Notes: generated from the letters alone by a model not told the origin. DNA of 20,308 bases from JAWLBW01 sp041687475 (GCA_041687475.1 JAWLBW010000049.1:1-20308), one strand, 5' to 3'; numbered from the stretch's first letter, positions 7,672-15,193 are shown. A program made the numbers and translations.

Positions 7672-8880
7672 ATGACTGATCCGGTAGTACCACGAAAAGG
7701 TAGATTGCGCGGGTATTCCGAGCTGACCTTCGACGCGCTCGCCAATCTGACCGACGTGGTCGAAAGCATGCACGCGACCATTGCGCAGGCGCCGTGGCAA
7801 CAGGGCAAAACGCGGGAGAAGACCAACGGCTTGACCGGATTGGTTTACCAGGCTATTCGCGTTTCGACGAAGGTCCTGGCTGCGGGGCTCGATGAAAGTC
7901 TCGCCCGGCTCGAGCCCACGTTGATCGAGCGTGAACCGTCGCGTACGCACGAACTCATTCTTGCGGCCCTCAACGGCGTTATCGGCGACTACCTCGACGA
8001 AAAAGGTTCGCCGCTTGCCATTCCCATGCAGTTCAGGCAGGGAGGCAAACGCCTGGAGATCAAGCGCGAGGCGTTGGCGCAGAGCATACCCGACGCTCTG
8101 CCGAGAGTGGGGCTGATCATACATGGGTCATGCGCCAATGACCTGCTGTTCACGGTCAACAATGTGAACCTGGCCGAGAATCTCGTTCGCGAGTCGGGGT
8201 ATACGCCTCTGCACCTGCTCTACAACTCGGGTCGACACATCTCGACCAACGGCCGCGAACTTGCCGACCAACTCGAGCGCCTGCTGGCCGAATGGCCGGT
8301 CGAGGTCGAAGAACTGACCGTCATCGGCCACAGCATGGGCGGGCTCGTGACCCGCAGCGCCGTTTACTACGGACGCGAGGCCGGACACACCTGGCTCGAC
8401 CGCGTACGCAAGATCGTTTACCTGGGCTCGCCCCACCATGGCGCCCCCCTCGAGCGCGCCGGAAACATTTTTCACCAGCTGCTTGGCGCTACCCCCTACA
8501 CGACGCCGCTCGCCAAGCTTGGGCGCCTGCGCAGCGCCGGCGTAACCGACCTGCGCCACGGCTACATTCTCGACTGCGACTGGGAAAACGGCGACCGGTT
8601 TGCGCACGGGCCACCGGCCCACACGGCGGTTCCTCTCGCCGAAGGCATCGAACATTTCGCCGTGGCGGCCTGCCTCGGCTCCCGCGCATCGGCGCTGCAC
8701 GACCGTATCATCGGCGACGGCATGGTACCGGTCGACAGTGCGCTGGGCCGCCACAAAGAGCCCGAACGCGTGCTCGCCTTTCCGCCGCAGAACCAGTGGA
8801 TCGGTTACGGCATGGGGCATATGGAAATGCTCGGGCATCCCGAAGTGTTCGAAGTGGTGCGAGCCTGGCTCGCGGCTTGA
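7672..8880 (+). CDS. Lipase-like alpha/beta hydrolase (PGAP1/GPI-type)
   Basis: Predicted soluble serine hydrolase of 402 aa. The oxyanion region is 'LIIHGSCANDLLF'; the nucleophile is Ser221 in GHSMGG; the probable acid is in 'GDGMVPVDSALG' and the catalytic His in 'YGMGHMEML'. 'YLGSPHHGAPLERAGN' is typical of lipases that act on bulky acyl esters. Residues 1-135 form a helical N-terminal extension before the hydrolase fold. There is no signal peptide, so it is probably cytosolic or peripherally membrane-bound. Substrate cannot be inferred. The gene stands alone and is convergent with the minus-strand cluster that ends at 8986. Its start lacks a Shine-Dalgarno site and appears leaderless. 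Confidence 0.85.
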   Translation: MTDPVVPRKGRLRGYSELTFDALANLTDVVESMHATIAQAPWQQGKTREKTNGLTGLVYQAIRVSTKVLAAGLDESLARLEPTLIEREPSRTHELILAALNGVIGDYLDEKGSPLAIPMQFRQGGKRLEIKREALAQSIPDALPRVGLIIHGSCANDLLFTVNNVNLAENLVRESGYTPLHLLYNSGRHISTNGRELADQLERLLAEWPVEVEELTVIGHSMGGLVTRSAVYYGREAGHTWLDRVRKIVYLGSPHHGAPLERAGNIFHQLLGATPYTTPLAKLGRLRSAGVTDLRHGYILDCDWENGDRFAHGPPAHTAVPLAEGIEHFAVAACLGSRASALHDRIIGDGMVPVDSALGRHKEPERVLAFPPQNQWIGYGMGHMEMLGHPEVFEVVRAWLAA

Positions 8881-8985
8881 CGGCCTGGGAGTAGAAATCG
8901 CCTCGGTATGACAACGCTTGCGGGAAACTCTCCGTTAGGCTTTACTTCCACTCGGTGAAGAGTCCGAAACGCTGCCTTCGATTTA

Positions 8986-9387
8986 TTACGGACGCACGAC
9001 CACCGACGCAGCCGAACGCGTCGACGGGCCGTGAAAAACCGCTTCGATGTTGTTGCCGTCGGGGTCGAGCAGGTAGGCAGCGTAATAACCCGGGTGGTAA
9101 GGGCGCTCGCCCGGGGCGCCGTTGTCGCGTCCGCCGGCGGCAAGACCGGCCGCGTGAAACCGCTGCACGACTTCGGGGCCGTCGGCCTGAAAGGCAAGGT
9201 GTATGTGCGAGGCTCCGCTTCCCCACGTACTGACGAAAAGCTCGTCGGCCGAGAAGAATCCCTCGCCCTCGAAGGTGATCGACCGACCGACGGCCGCCAA
9301 CACAGCCTCGTAAAACGTGCGGCTTTTCGTCAGGTCGGCGACGACGAGGTGAACGTGATCCAGCAGCCTTCCGCGATGAAATTCCAT
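8986..9387 (-). CDS. VOC (glyoxalase/bleomycin-resistance) family protein
   Basis: Cytosolic protein of 133 aa with one vicinal-oxygen-chelate domain in two halves: 'LLDHVHLVVADLTKSRTFYEAVL' with a metal-ligand type His at the N-terminus, 'SGASHIHLAFQA' in the middle, and 'GYYAAYLLDPDGNNIEAVFHGP', whose Glu is the usual last ligand. The exact reaction is not predictable. Start ATG 9387 has GGAGGG a few bases upstream; longer starts would run into the GNAT gene. It begins 17 nt after the stop of the GNAT gene, so it is probably cotranscribed and last in the minus-strand cluster. Confidence 0.85.
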   Translation of the reverse strand: MEFHRGRLLDHVHLVVADLTKSRTFYEAVLAAVGRSITFEGEGFFSADELFVSTWGSGASHIHLAFQADGPEVVQRFHAAGLAAGGRDNGAPGERPYHPGYYAAYLLDPDGNNIEAVFHGPSTRSAASVVVRP

Positions 9388-9404
9388 GGAGCCCTCCGGT
9401 CCGG

Positions 9405-9908
9405 TTATCGATCGTCGGCGTCGATAGCTTCGATAGCGGTATTCGACCACACCATCTCGAGCTCGGGTTGGCCGGTACGTTCTTCGATTCGTTCTTCCAC
9501 CATAGCAAAACCGGCCGCCTCGTAGAACTTCACCGCTCGCCGGTTCTGCGAAAAGACCGACAGCGAAAGCCGCGGGTGGCGTTCCTGGGCAAAGCGCAGC
9601 AGCATTCCGCCATAACCCCGACCCTGTTCCAACGGGTCGACGAACAGAGCCTCGATACGGTCGCCCACAAGCGACACGAAACCAACAATGCGTTCGCCCA
9701 CCCGGCAGAGCCACGTTTCCGAAGCCGGCAGGTAAACGTTTTTCATGTCGTCGGTGTGGGCGGCCCAGCGCTCGCGCGGAATGAAGTCGTGCGCCGATAC
9801 CGACGCTTCGAGCCAGATGTCGACAAGGCGGTCGAAGTCTTCGGCGGCGGCCCGGCGAATGCTCGGTTCGCGTCCCGGCCGTTTCGTCGTGTGATCCATC
9901 TCATTCAT
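9405..9908 (-). CDS. GNAT acetyltransferase, YjaB-like
   Basis: Acetyl-CoA-dependent N-acetyltransferase of 167 aa. The acetyl-CoA loop is 'EALFVDPLEQGRGYGGMLL', and the C-terminal GNAT motif is 'SVFSQNRRAVKFYEAAGFAMVEE'. The pattern 'VDIWLEASVSAHDFI' plus 'ALFVDP' closely resembles E. coli YjaB. The substrate is unknown. Two in-frame starts exist (9908 and 9899), and neither has a strong ribosome site; the longer one is given. The gene begins 47 nt after the transglutaminase-like gene and is followed by the VOC gene after 17 nt. Confidence 0.85.
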   Translation of the reverse strand: MNEMDHTTKRPGREPSIRRAAAEDFDRLVDIWLEASVSAHDFIPRERWAAHTDDMKNVYLPASETWLCRVGERIVGFVSLVGDRIEALFVDPLEQGRGYGGMLLRFAQERHPRLSLSVFSQNRRAVKFYEAAGFAMVEERIEERTGQPELEMVWSNTAIEAIDADDR

Positions 9909-9955
9909 GCGTGTGGGCTGTCAGGCAGAACGCCGGCGCGCCAACGCCGACAACA

Positions 9956-10549
9956 TCATCCAGTCGGACGTGACGATTCCGGCTCGAAATCGGGCAGGTT
10001 CTCCCAGACTTCGCGAACGGTCGCCCAGCGCCGCAGGGTATCGATCACGACCGGAAGGGGCTCGGCGTACCGGTTCGGCAGGTCGTACTCGCCGGGCAGA
10101 TTCGTCGGATAGGCCAGCCTCTCTACGGGCGGACTGAACCGGGCGTCGACGCCCTCGCGATTGCCCCGCGCGTCGATGCGGTACCAGCCGAAATCGGGCA
10201 GGTATACTGCGTTCAACCCATGGAGGCAGTAGGGGGCGCCGTTATCGTCGCGGCTGAGTCGTTGATAGCACAGCGCGGCCGGAATGCCGTTCGCCCGCAA
10301 CAGCGCCGCCAGCAGGTGGCTCTTGGCGTAGCAATAGCCGCTTCCGACCCGCAGCACCTCGGACGCCGTGCAGGTAACCGCTTCGAGCTGAAAGTCCCAT
10401 GAATGCTGAATCTCGTCGCGCACCCATTCGAAGCAACGCCTGGCTGCCTCAAGAGGGGAAGCGGCGCCCTCGGCCAACACCCGGGCCCTTGCCAGCACGT
10501 CGGGGTGTTGCCAGTCGATAATCTCGGTCGATGCGAGAAACGTCTCCAT
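9956..10549 (-). CDS. Transglutaminase-like cysteine peptidase family protein
   Basis: Cytosolic protein of 197 aa with a transglutaminase-like fold. The catalytic triad is visible: Cys73 in 'VGSGYCYAKSHLLAALLRA', His110 in 'YCLHGLNAVYLP' and Asp126 in 'WYRIDARGN'. Bacterial members are mostly proteases or amidases, not true crosslinkers. There is no signal peptide. Start ATG 10549 has GGAGG upstream, and this ribosome site overlaps the end of the preceding membrane-protein gene, whose stop is only 3 nt away, so the pair is likely translationally coupled. Substrate is unknown. Confidence 0.85.
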   Translation of the reverse strand: METFLASTEIIDWQHPDVLARARVLAEGAASPLEAARRCFEWVRDEIQHSWDFQLEAVTCTASEVLRVGSGYCYAKSHLLAALLRANGIPAALCYQRLSRDDNGAPYCLHGLNAVYLPDFGWYRIDARGNREGVDARFSPPVERLAYPTNLPGEYDLPNRYAEPLPVVIDTLRRWATVREVWENLPDFEPESSRPTG

Positions 10550-10552
10550 GCT

Positions 10553-11203
10553 CTAGGCCTCCTTCCAAACAGGCACGTTGAGAAACGCGCCCAGCTGTCG
10601 GGCCGATTCTTCGAGACTTTCGCGGTTGCCGTGATCCATGACGTTGAGTCGCTCGCCGTCACGGAAGACAAGGTTCAGTTCGTAACTGTCGTAGGTGCTC
10701 GACCCGCCGTTGCTCGAGCTGGAGCGCACGGTTTCCCGCAGCAGCTGCAGGGCGTGAATATCTTCGAACCGGCCGTGCTTCTCCCGGTCGGGCGCCGACA
10801 TCGACATGGGGTCGGGTTGCTTGCCCCGGTACCAGCTACCCGTCGAACGGTCGAATGTAAGTCTCTTGCCGCCCTTGAGCAGCAGCAGGCCCACACCTCC
10901 GAAGATGGCCCCCCACACGATCATGAAGATGGCCGGGAGGTACTGCTTCTGCACAAGCAACAAGTAGGGCGCGCCGAACAGAAGCGCAATCATGCCGGGC
11001 ACGACGAAGATGAGGGCAAAGACCACAAAGCCCCCGGTACGCTCGACGGTCAGAAGGTACTCGGAAAACTGCAGGCGATGGGTCTTGAAGCTGGCGCCCC
11101 CACGTTTGAGGGGCGCCCAGCTGACTTGCCGGGCAACGGGGTCGTTGCTGTCGGGAACGGTAATTTCGGCTTCGCCGAAGGAAGCAGCTTCAATCGGAGC
11201 CAC
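10553..11203 (-). CDS. Membrane protein of unknown function with C-terminal PH-like region
   Basis: Protein of 216 aa that I recognise only by type. Residues ~50-110 hold two hydrophobic segments (around 'GGFVVFALIFVVPGMIALLFG' and 'LPAIFMIVWGAIFGGVGLLLL'). The C-terminal part, 'FEDIHALQLLRETV...SYELNLVFRDGERLNVMDHGN...LGAFLNVPVW', has the beta-rich look of small bacterial PH-like domains found in similar two-helix proteins. The start is GTG 11203 with AGGAGG 6 nt upstream; a longer frame to 11377 would overlap tspO and is rejected. It is coupled to the transglutaminase-like gene by a 3-nt gap, suggesting the two work together at the inner face of the membrane. Confidence 0.7.
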   Translation of the reverse strand: MAPIEAASFGEAEITVPDSNDPVARQVSWAPLKRGGASFKTHRLQFSEYLLTVERTGGFVVFALIFVVPGMIALLFGAPYLLLVQKQYLPAIFMIVWGAIFGGVGLLLLKGGKRLTFDRSTGSWYRGKQPDPMSMSAPDREKHGRFEDIHALQLLRETVRSSSSNGGSSTYDSYELNLVFRDGERLNVMDHGNRESLEESARQLGAFLNVPVWKEA

Positions 11204-11321
11204 GACCAACCTCCTCTTCTCGATGCCGGACACAACCCGTGCCGGTCGTTCGGTAAGCGTACCACATTCCGGCGCGAAGGCCTGACGCTCAATGTTGTAG
11301 AGCCATGGATGAGGAAGCGGT

Positions 11322-11810
11322 TTACCCCAGAACCTGCGGGTTTCGCTGCCACACAGCCCAAGTGAGAAAGGCGGCAAAGGTAACCCACGCCAGGTAGGGC
11401 AACAGCAGAACGCCCGCTACACGGCTGACACGCCAGAACAGGGCCAGCGTGGCTGCGATAAGGCCCCAGAGCAGCAGAATCTCGGAGTAGGCCCACGTGC
11501 CGCTCTGCCAGACGAAGAAGAGCCACGTCCACAAGGCGTTGGCCGCCAACTGTACGAGAAAAAGCACGAGTGCCCAACGGGCCCCGGCGAAACCCCGCCC
11601 TCGCCATACGAGCCAAGCGGCCAGGCCGATGAGCAGGTACAGCACGGACCACACCGGGCCGAACAACCACGCCGGCGGCGCCCAAGGTGGTCGGTCGAGC
11701 TGTCGGTAGAACTCGCCGGCACCCGACGAGGCAACACCGCCGACAGCCGCGGCGGCAAAGGTTACCAGCAGCCAACCGATGAGTCCGAGAATTTGTTTTC
11801 GTTTCTCCAT
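11322..11810 (-). CDS. tspO: TspO/MBR family protein
   Basis: Five-helix membrane protein of 162 aa of the TspO/peripheral benzodiazepine receptor family, which binds porphyrins and related tetrapyrroles and often acts in stress or oxygen responses. The signature 'LDRPPWAPPAWLFGPVWSVLYLLIGLAAWLVW' region and 'LAANALWTWLFFVW' are intact, and the C-terminal 'PYLAWVTFAAFLTWAVWQRN' is typical. The ATG at 11810 lacks a strong ribosome site. It lies 18 nt downstream of the DUF2202 gene, so cotranscription is likely. Confidence 0.9.
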   Translation of the reverse strand: MEKRKQILGLIGWLLVTFAAAAVGGVASSGAGEFYRQLDRPPWAPPAWLFGPVWSVLYLLIGLAAWLVWRGRGFAGARWALVLFLVQLAANALWTWLFFVWQSGTWAYSEILLLWGLIAATLALFWRVSRVAGVLLLPYLAWVTFAAFLTWAVWQRNPQVLG

Positions 11811-11828
11811 CGCTTCACGACAGGGGGC

Positions 11829-12317
11829 TCAGTGCCGCCCCCGACGTCTTTGCTGTCGCCCCATACCGCCCCCGCCTTGACCGCGGTTTTCAAGACATCG
11901 CCGGAAGGCAGGCAGGTGCCGCTCCTGTGAAGCTTCCTGAAGATTCCGAAGCACCATACGTATGTCTTCCCGCTGTGTCTGCTCGAGCAGGCGGTCGTAC
12001 ATGCCGGCATTGGCGATTTCGGCCTCGACACCGGCCCGGCAGGCCGTTTCCAGATCGGGGTAACTCTCGACCTTACCCGGCCAGGGGTTCTCGGGAACGG
12101 AAATACCGTACCGTTCGAAGAGCCTTACGAGGGCCTCGATATGCCGCGCTTCGGCCTCACGAATATTGATGAATGGTCGCACCTCGCCGAAGTCGGCGAT
12201 AACCTGATTATAGGTTGCCCAGGCACGGTATTCGTCGTCGAGCGCCTCGTGCAGTACGGCGGTTTCGTCTTCGGCCAATGAATCCATGTCATTATTTGCT
12301 GTCATGGCTGCCCGCAT
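11829..12317 (-). CDS. DUF2202 ferritin-like protein
   Basis: Four-helix-bundle protein of up to 162 aa in the DUF2202 ferritin-like family, which is expected to bind a di-iron centre. Candidate ligands are visible in 'ALDDEYRAWATYNQVIADFG', 'FINIREAEARHIEALVRLFERYG' (ExxH), 'GVEAEIANAGMYDRLL' and 'ASQERHLPAF' (ExxH). The hallmark 'VPENPWPG' follows the second helix. The C-terminus is Gly/Gln/Arg-rich and probably disordered. Three in-frame ATG codons (12317, 12305, 12287) have no Shine-Dalgarno site, so the exact start is uncertain; the longest is given. There is no signal peptide. It precedes tspO by 18 nt. Confidence 0.85.
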   Translation of the reverse strand: MRAAMTANNDMDSLAEDETAVLHEALDDEYRAWATYNQVIADFGEVRPFINIREAEARHIEALVRLFERYGISVPENPWPGKVESYPDLETACRAGVEAEIANAGMYDRLLEQTQREDIRMVLRNLQEASQERHLPAFRRCLENRGQGGGGMGRQQRRRGRH

Positions 12318-12405
12318 CGTGGCACAGCGGGGCTCGGGCCTGCAAGAGCAAGCGTCGAGGAATTGCGCAGATTAACCGGCTCCTGTTGGTTCACGATGAC
12401 CCGCG

Positions 12406-12813
12406 TCATCCCTCGACTTTATTGATCGTGCCCTGGGCAAAGGCAACCGTGCGCTCATCGCCGTCGTTCACGGCGATGACCTCGCATTGGCAAACCGCCT
12501 GCCGTTTTCCCGAGGAAATGACCGTGGCGCGGGCAATCAGTTTGTCGCCGATGGCCGGCCGCAGATAATTGATCTTGTACTCCGAAGTAACCGAGTCGCC
12601 GAGAACCGAGCCGCCTGCATAGGTAAGCGCGTTGTCGTCCAGGTAGCTCACGACCCCGCCGTGCACGAAGCCGTGTTGCTGCTTCAACTCGTCGCGAATA
12701 ACCAGGGAAAGCACGGCCCGGCCGGGTTCGAATACCTCGAGTTCCGTGCCCAACAAGGTACTGAACGGTTGCTTGTCGAGCATGTGGCGGCCGAATTCGA
12801 ACAGATCGTTCAT
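12406..12813 (-). CDS. PaaI-type hotdog thioesterase
   Basis: Cytosolic hotdog-fold protein of 135 aa that would hydrolyse an acyl- or aryl-CoA thioester. The family motif 'QQHGFVHGGVVSYLDDNALTYAG' includes the HGG turn and the acidic residue on the following helix. 'YKINYLRPAIGDKLIARATVI' is the usual second half. ATG 12813 was chosen because upstream in-frame codons add an unsupported tail. No obvious ribosome site precedes it. The gene opens the minus-strand cluster but lies 88 nt upstream of the DUF2202 gene, so cotranscription is uncertain. Confidence 0.85.
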   Translation of the reverse strand: MNDLFEFGRHMLDKQPFSTLLGTELEVFEPGRAVLSLVIRDELKQQHGFVHGGVVSYLDDNALTYAGGSVLGDSVTSEYKINYLRPAIGDKLIARATVISSGKRQAVCQCEVIAVNDGDERTVAFAQGTINKVEG

Positions 12814-13025
12814 GACGTACCCACGGGCTACAGGTAAATCCCGATATCGAGCTACAGCATAGCCCACAGGATAAAGCTGGTCACAACGATTTGAAAGGCA
12901 AGTAGCAAGAATGCTCATTTCTCTGCGTGTGGACCCGGCATTCCGTGCAGCATCCCTCGTCGAACCCGGGACAGACTCTTCCGGCCACAGGTCACAGGCC
13001 ACAACCCTGCCTCCTTGCAAACGTT

Positions 13026-13116
13026 ACCTCTCACCTCTCACCTATCACCTATCACCAATCACCAATCACCAATCACCAATCACCAATCACCAATCACCAA
13101 TCACCAATCACATATC
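13026..13116 (+). repeat. Heptamer tandem repeat, 13 units
   Basis: Thirteen contiguous 7-bp units occupy 91 bp: ACCTCTC twice, ACCTATC twice, ACCAATC eight times, then ACATATC once. The eight central units are identical, and the edges are diverged variants, a typical slippage-array pattern. It ends 48 bp before the ATG of the ECF sigma gene. No ORF with coding character uses it. Confidence 0.95.
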
Positions 13117-13152
13117 ACCCCATCCGGCCGTGCATCCCGGCTAACAGTCCGA

Positions 13153-13164
13153 TAGAATTCCTGC
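13153..13164 (+). promoter_or_regulatory. Putative -10 giving a leaderless sigma-factor mRNA
   Basis: TAGAAT (13153-13158) ends 6 nt before ATG 13165. There is no Shine-Dalgarno site. No clear -35 is visible at the expected distance, where the sequence is GC-rich. Confidence 0.45.
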
Positions 13165-13710
13165 ATGCTCGGCTTCCGGAAAACGAAGAAAACGCACGAC
13201 GCGAAGTGGGTTCGCGGCGTCGTCGACCGGTACGAGTCCATGCTGCTGCGCTACGCCATGCGGAAAACGGGCGACCGCGAGACCGCCGAAGACCTGGTGC
13301 AGTCGGCCTTCCTGAAGCTGATCAAAAATCCCCAGGTCGGCGACGCTCAGCTTCCCCAGTGGCTGTACACCGTTATCGCCAATGAATTTCTCGACGGACG
13401 CCGGGCCGCGGTCGTGCGCGCCCAGTCGGTTGCCGACGTTCCCCTGAGCGAAACCGCGCCCTCGGCCGTGAAGCAGTTGATGACCGCCGACGACCTCGAT
13501 TGCCTGATGAAGGCGCTGGCCGCGCTTACCGAACTGCAGCGCCGGGTGGTCGAGCTGCGCTTCATCGACGAGTTGAGCTATGACGAAATCAGCGCGCAAA
13601 TCGAAAAGACGCGCAACCATGTGGGCGTTCTTCTGCACGAGAGCCTGAAGCGCCTGCGCGTCGAGCACGAAGAGCATTGCGGCGAGTACCTCGACGGAGT
13701 TCCGGTATGA
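13165..13710 (+). CDS. ECF-type RNA polymerase sigma factor
   Basis: Sigma factor of 181 aa with only regions 2 and 4, so it is of the extracytoplasmic-function type. Region 2 covers ~20-75 ('DRYESMLLRYAMRKTGDRETAEDLVQSAFLKL'). Region 4 covers ~112-168 ('LTELQRRVVELRFIDELSYDEISAQI' followed by a recognition helix). It overlaps the next gene by ATGA, so the downstream protein is probably its anti-sigma factor, made in fixed ratio. It would direct polymerase to a small regulon, perhaps including its own operon and the VWA gene downstream. Its start looks leaderless and lies 48 bp from a slippage-prone heptamer array. Confidence 0.9.
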   Translation: MLGFRKTKKTHDAKWVRGVVDRYESMLLRYAMRKTGDRETAEDLVQSAFLKLIKNPQVGDAQLPQWLYTVIANEFLDGRRAAVVRAQSVADVPLSETAPSAVKQLMTADDLDCLMKALAALTELQRRVVELRFIDELSYDEISAQIEKTRNHVGVLLHESLKRLRVEHEEHCGEYLDGVPV

Positions 13711-14942
13711 AGGATTTTTCCGAAGAATTGCTGACCGCATACGTACTGGGCGAGCTGGACGACGAAGAGCGAGCCCGCGTCGAAGCCGCCATCCGTGATG
13801 ACGCCGACCTGGCCGCCGAGATGCGCCGATTGCGGCAGACCGCCTCCTATCTGGGGAAGGAGCTGCAGCCCGAACCCGACCTGCGCCTTTCATCCGGGCG
13901 ACGTGCGCGCATCTACGTCGAGTTGGGCAAGGCGCAAGGCGAGAGTGAACGCTCGGGCTGGTTCCGTCCCCTCGTGTGGGGACCCATCGCCGCCACGGCC
14001 CTCGTGCTCGTCGTGGTCAGCCAGACGGGCCTGCCGACGGCCCCGGTCAACCGCGAAGCATTCGACTTGCTCGAAGCGAAGCCCCAGGCGGCATCGGCGC
14101 CGAAAATACGGGTGGAACAAGAGGTTGCCGTACTCGACGAGGCTCTGCCCCCGTCCACGCCTGCAGCCGAACCGGAGCCCGAAGCCGCGCCACGTTCGAG
14201 CGGCGCACCCAATCGGCAACCGGCGAAGTCCGGCGCCCCGTTTAAATCCGAGGACCGGCTGGAAAGATTCGCGGCCGGTTCGCCGCCACCGACGGCGCTG
14301 GAAGAGCAAGTGGCGGCGCCGGAAACCAAGGCCGCACCACGCGAACGGTCTGCTGCTCGTCAGGTCCTTTCGGCCGAAAAGCCGATGGTCGCCAAGAAAC
14401 GTGCGCCTGCCCCCGTGGTTTCCAACGAAGCAGGACTCGACCTGGAGGCCGATATCGCCCTGCAGGCCCCCTCCGAACCGGCTGCCGCTCCGGCGCCCAC
14501 GCCGACACACTCGGTCGAAACGCTGACCGACGGCGTGCGCGTACGCATGACCGTGCCCGGCGACCTGGCCGAAGGCGACTGGGCAGAGCGGCTTTCGAGA
14601 ATGGCCGCAGCGGCCCTGCCGAAAACTTCGACCCCTTCTGTGGAAGCCGACAAGTCGTCCCCTACCGCAGCTGGGGCTTCCGCCCCGACCGCAGACCCGG
14701 CGCCCGCCGCTCCCGCACCGGCGGAGGAGGAGGCCGGCGGCCTTACGATCTTCCACTCTGAAGTACGGGTACGGGTCAACGCCGAGCTCGAAGGCCGCAT
14801 CGAAAAGGTCGAAGACGGCTGCCGCGTGACCGTGCGCAGCGGCGATCGGACACAGAGCCGCACGGTTTCAACCTGCTCGCCCGATGCCCTCGAGGCCCTG
14901 GTGAAGTCGTTGGTCGAGCAGCTTCCCGAGGCCGGGCGGTAA
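13707..14942 (+). CDS. Membrane anti-sigma-like protein, no zinc motif
   Basis: Protein of 411 aa. Residues 1-50 ('SEELLTAYVLGELDDEERARVEAAIRDD...LRQTASYL') form the short helical anti-sigma-type domain, without the HxxxCxxC zinc motif. One transmembrane helix spans ~86-104. A long Pro/Ala-rich linker (~110-330) leads to a C-terminal conserved part (~345-411, 'SEVRVRVNAELEGRIEKVEDGCRVTVRSGD...'), expected in the periplasm as sensor. ATG 13707 overlaps the sigma stop (ATGA); an upstream TTG would extend into the sigma gene and is less likely. The N-terminal domain resembles the leader seen fused to YfbK-type VWA proteins in other bacteria; here it is on a separate polypeptide. Anti-sigma function is inferred from position and architecture. 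Confidence 0.75.
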   Translation: MKDFSEELLTAYVLGELDDEERARVEAAIRDDADLAAEMRRLRQTASYLGKELQPEPDLRLSSGRRARIYVELGKAQGESERSGWFRPLVWGPIAATALVLVVVSQTGLPTAPVNREAFDLLEAKPQAASAPKIRVEQEVAVLDEALPPSTPAAEPEPEAAPRSSGAPNRQPAKSGAPFKSEDRLERFAAGSPPPTALEEQVAAPETKAAPRERSAARQVLSAEKPMVAKKRAPAPVVSNEAGLDLEADIALQAPSEPAAAPAPTPTHSVETLTDGVRVRMTVPGDLAEGDWAERLSRMAAAALPKTSTPSVEADKSSPTAAGASAPTADPAPAAPAPAEEEAGGLTIFHSEVRVRVNAELEGRIEKVEDGCRVTVRSGDRTQSRTVSTCSPDALEALVKSLVEQLPEAGR

Positions 14943-14973
14943 CCCCTTCCAAGCGGTTTCCGGAGCGACGTGT

Positions 14974-15000
14974 TGTTTGTCTCATAATATGAGACAAACA
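14974..15000. repeat. Palindrome copy 1, near-perfect 27-bp dyad
   Basis: Two 13-bp arms surround one central A (14987). The core is TGTCTCATAATATGAGACA. It is followed by TTGACACC. It starts 32 nt after the anti-sigma stop codon, so it could be a terminator-like hairpin, but no T-run follows; an operator is equally possible. Confidence 0.9.
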
Positions 15001-15008
15001 TTGACACC

Positions 15009-15069
15009 GTGTCCCCCTTACCGGTTACAGGGCGGGCATACTCCCCGGGGGGAGTGGGCCCGGAGGGCC
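15009..15069 (+). repeat. 61-bp direct repeat, copy 1
   Basis: Matches 15336-15396 with only three differences over 61 bp. It contains a perfect internal hairpin ACTCCCC-GG-GGGGAGT (15040-15055) and ends in GGGCCCGGAGGGCC. Confidence 0.92.
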
Positions 15070-15144
15070 GTTACCATGCGCTTCGTGCGGGCCCGGCAAC
15101 GAGCACCGAAGGTGCGAGCCGTGGTGAATCAGCCATCGTTGTCA

Positions 15145-15173
15145 TTCCACCCGGAGCGAAGCGCAGGGTGGAA
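15145..15173. repeat. REP-like hairpin
   Basis: Perfect 8-bp arms TTCCACCC (15145-15152) and GGGTGGAA (15166-15173) flank the 13-nt loop GGAGCGAAGCGCA. The 'GTCATTCC...GAGCGAAGCG...GGAA' layout resembles repetitive extragenic palindromes common in many bacterial genomes. Confidence 0.7.
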
Positions 15174-15193
15174 CCTGTGCCATGTTGCCGTGC

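Larger units (their letters stand above)
12814..13164. other. Divergent intergenic region, 351 bp
   Basis: This stretch separates the thioesterase (minus) from the ECF sigma gene (plus). It holds the heptamer array at 13026-13116 and a -10-like hexamer right before the sigma gene. Otherwise I see no gene, no ribosome-site/ORF combination and no strong hairpin. It must contain the thioesterase promoter, but none stands out. Confidence 0.7.

Noticed and set aside
10403..11365. Plus-strand frame of 320 codons opposite the transglutaminase-like and membrane genes
   Set aside because: It overlaps two supported minus-strand genes and has no recognisable family features.
10553..11377. Longer start for the membrane protein gene at 11377
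   Set aside because: It would overlap tspO, has no ribosome site, and the AGGAGG before GTG 11203 marks a better start.
12395..12410. Hairpin GATGAC-CCGC-GTCATC at the end of the thioesterase gene
   Set aside because: Short stem overlapping the stop codon, with no T-run on the transcribed strand.
13026..13116. Possible CRISPR array
   Set aside because: Units are contiguous 7-mers with no spacers, and no cas genes are present.
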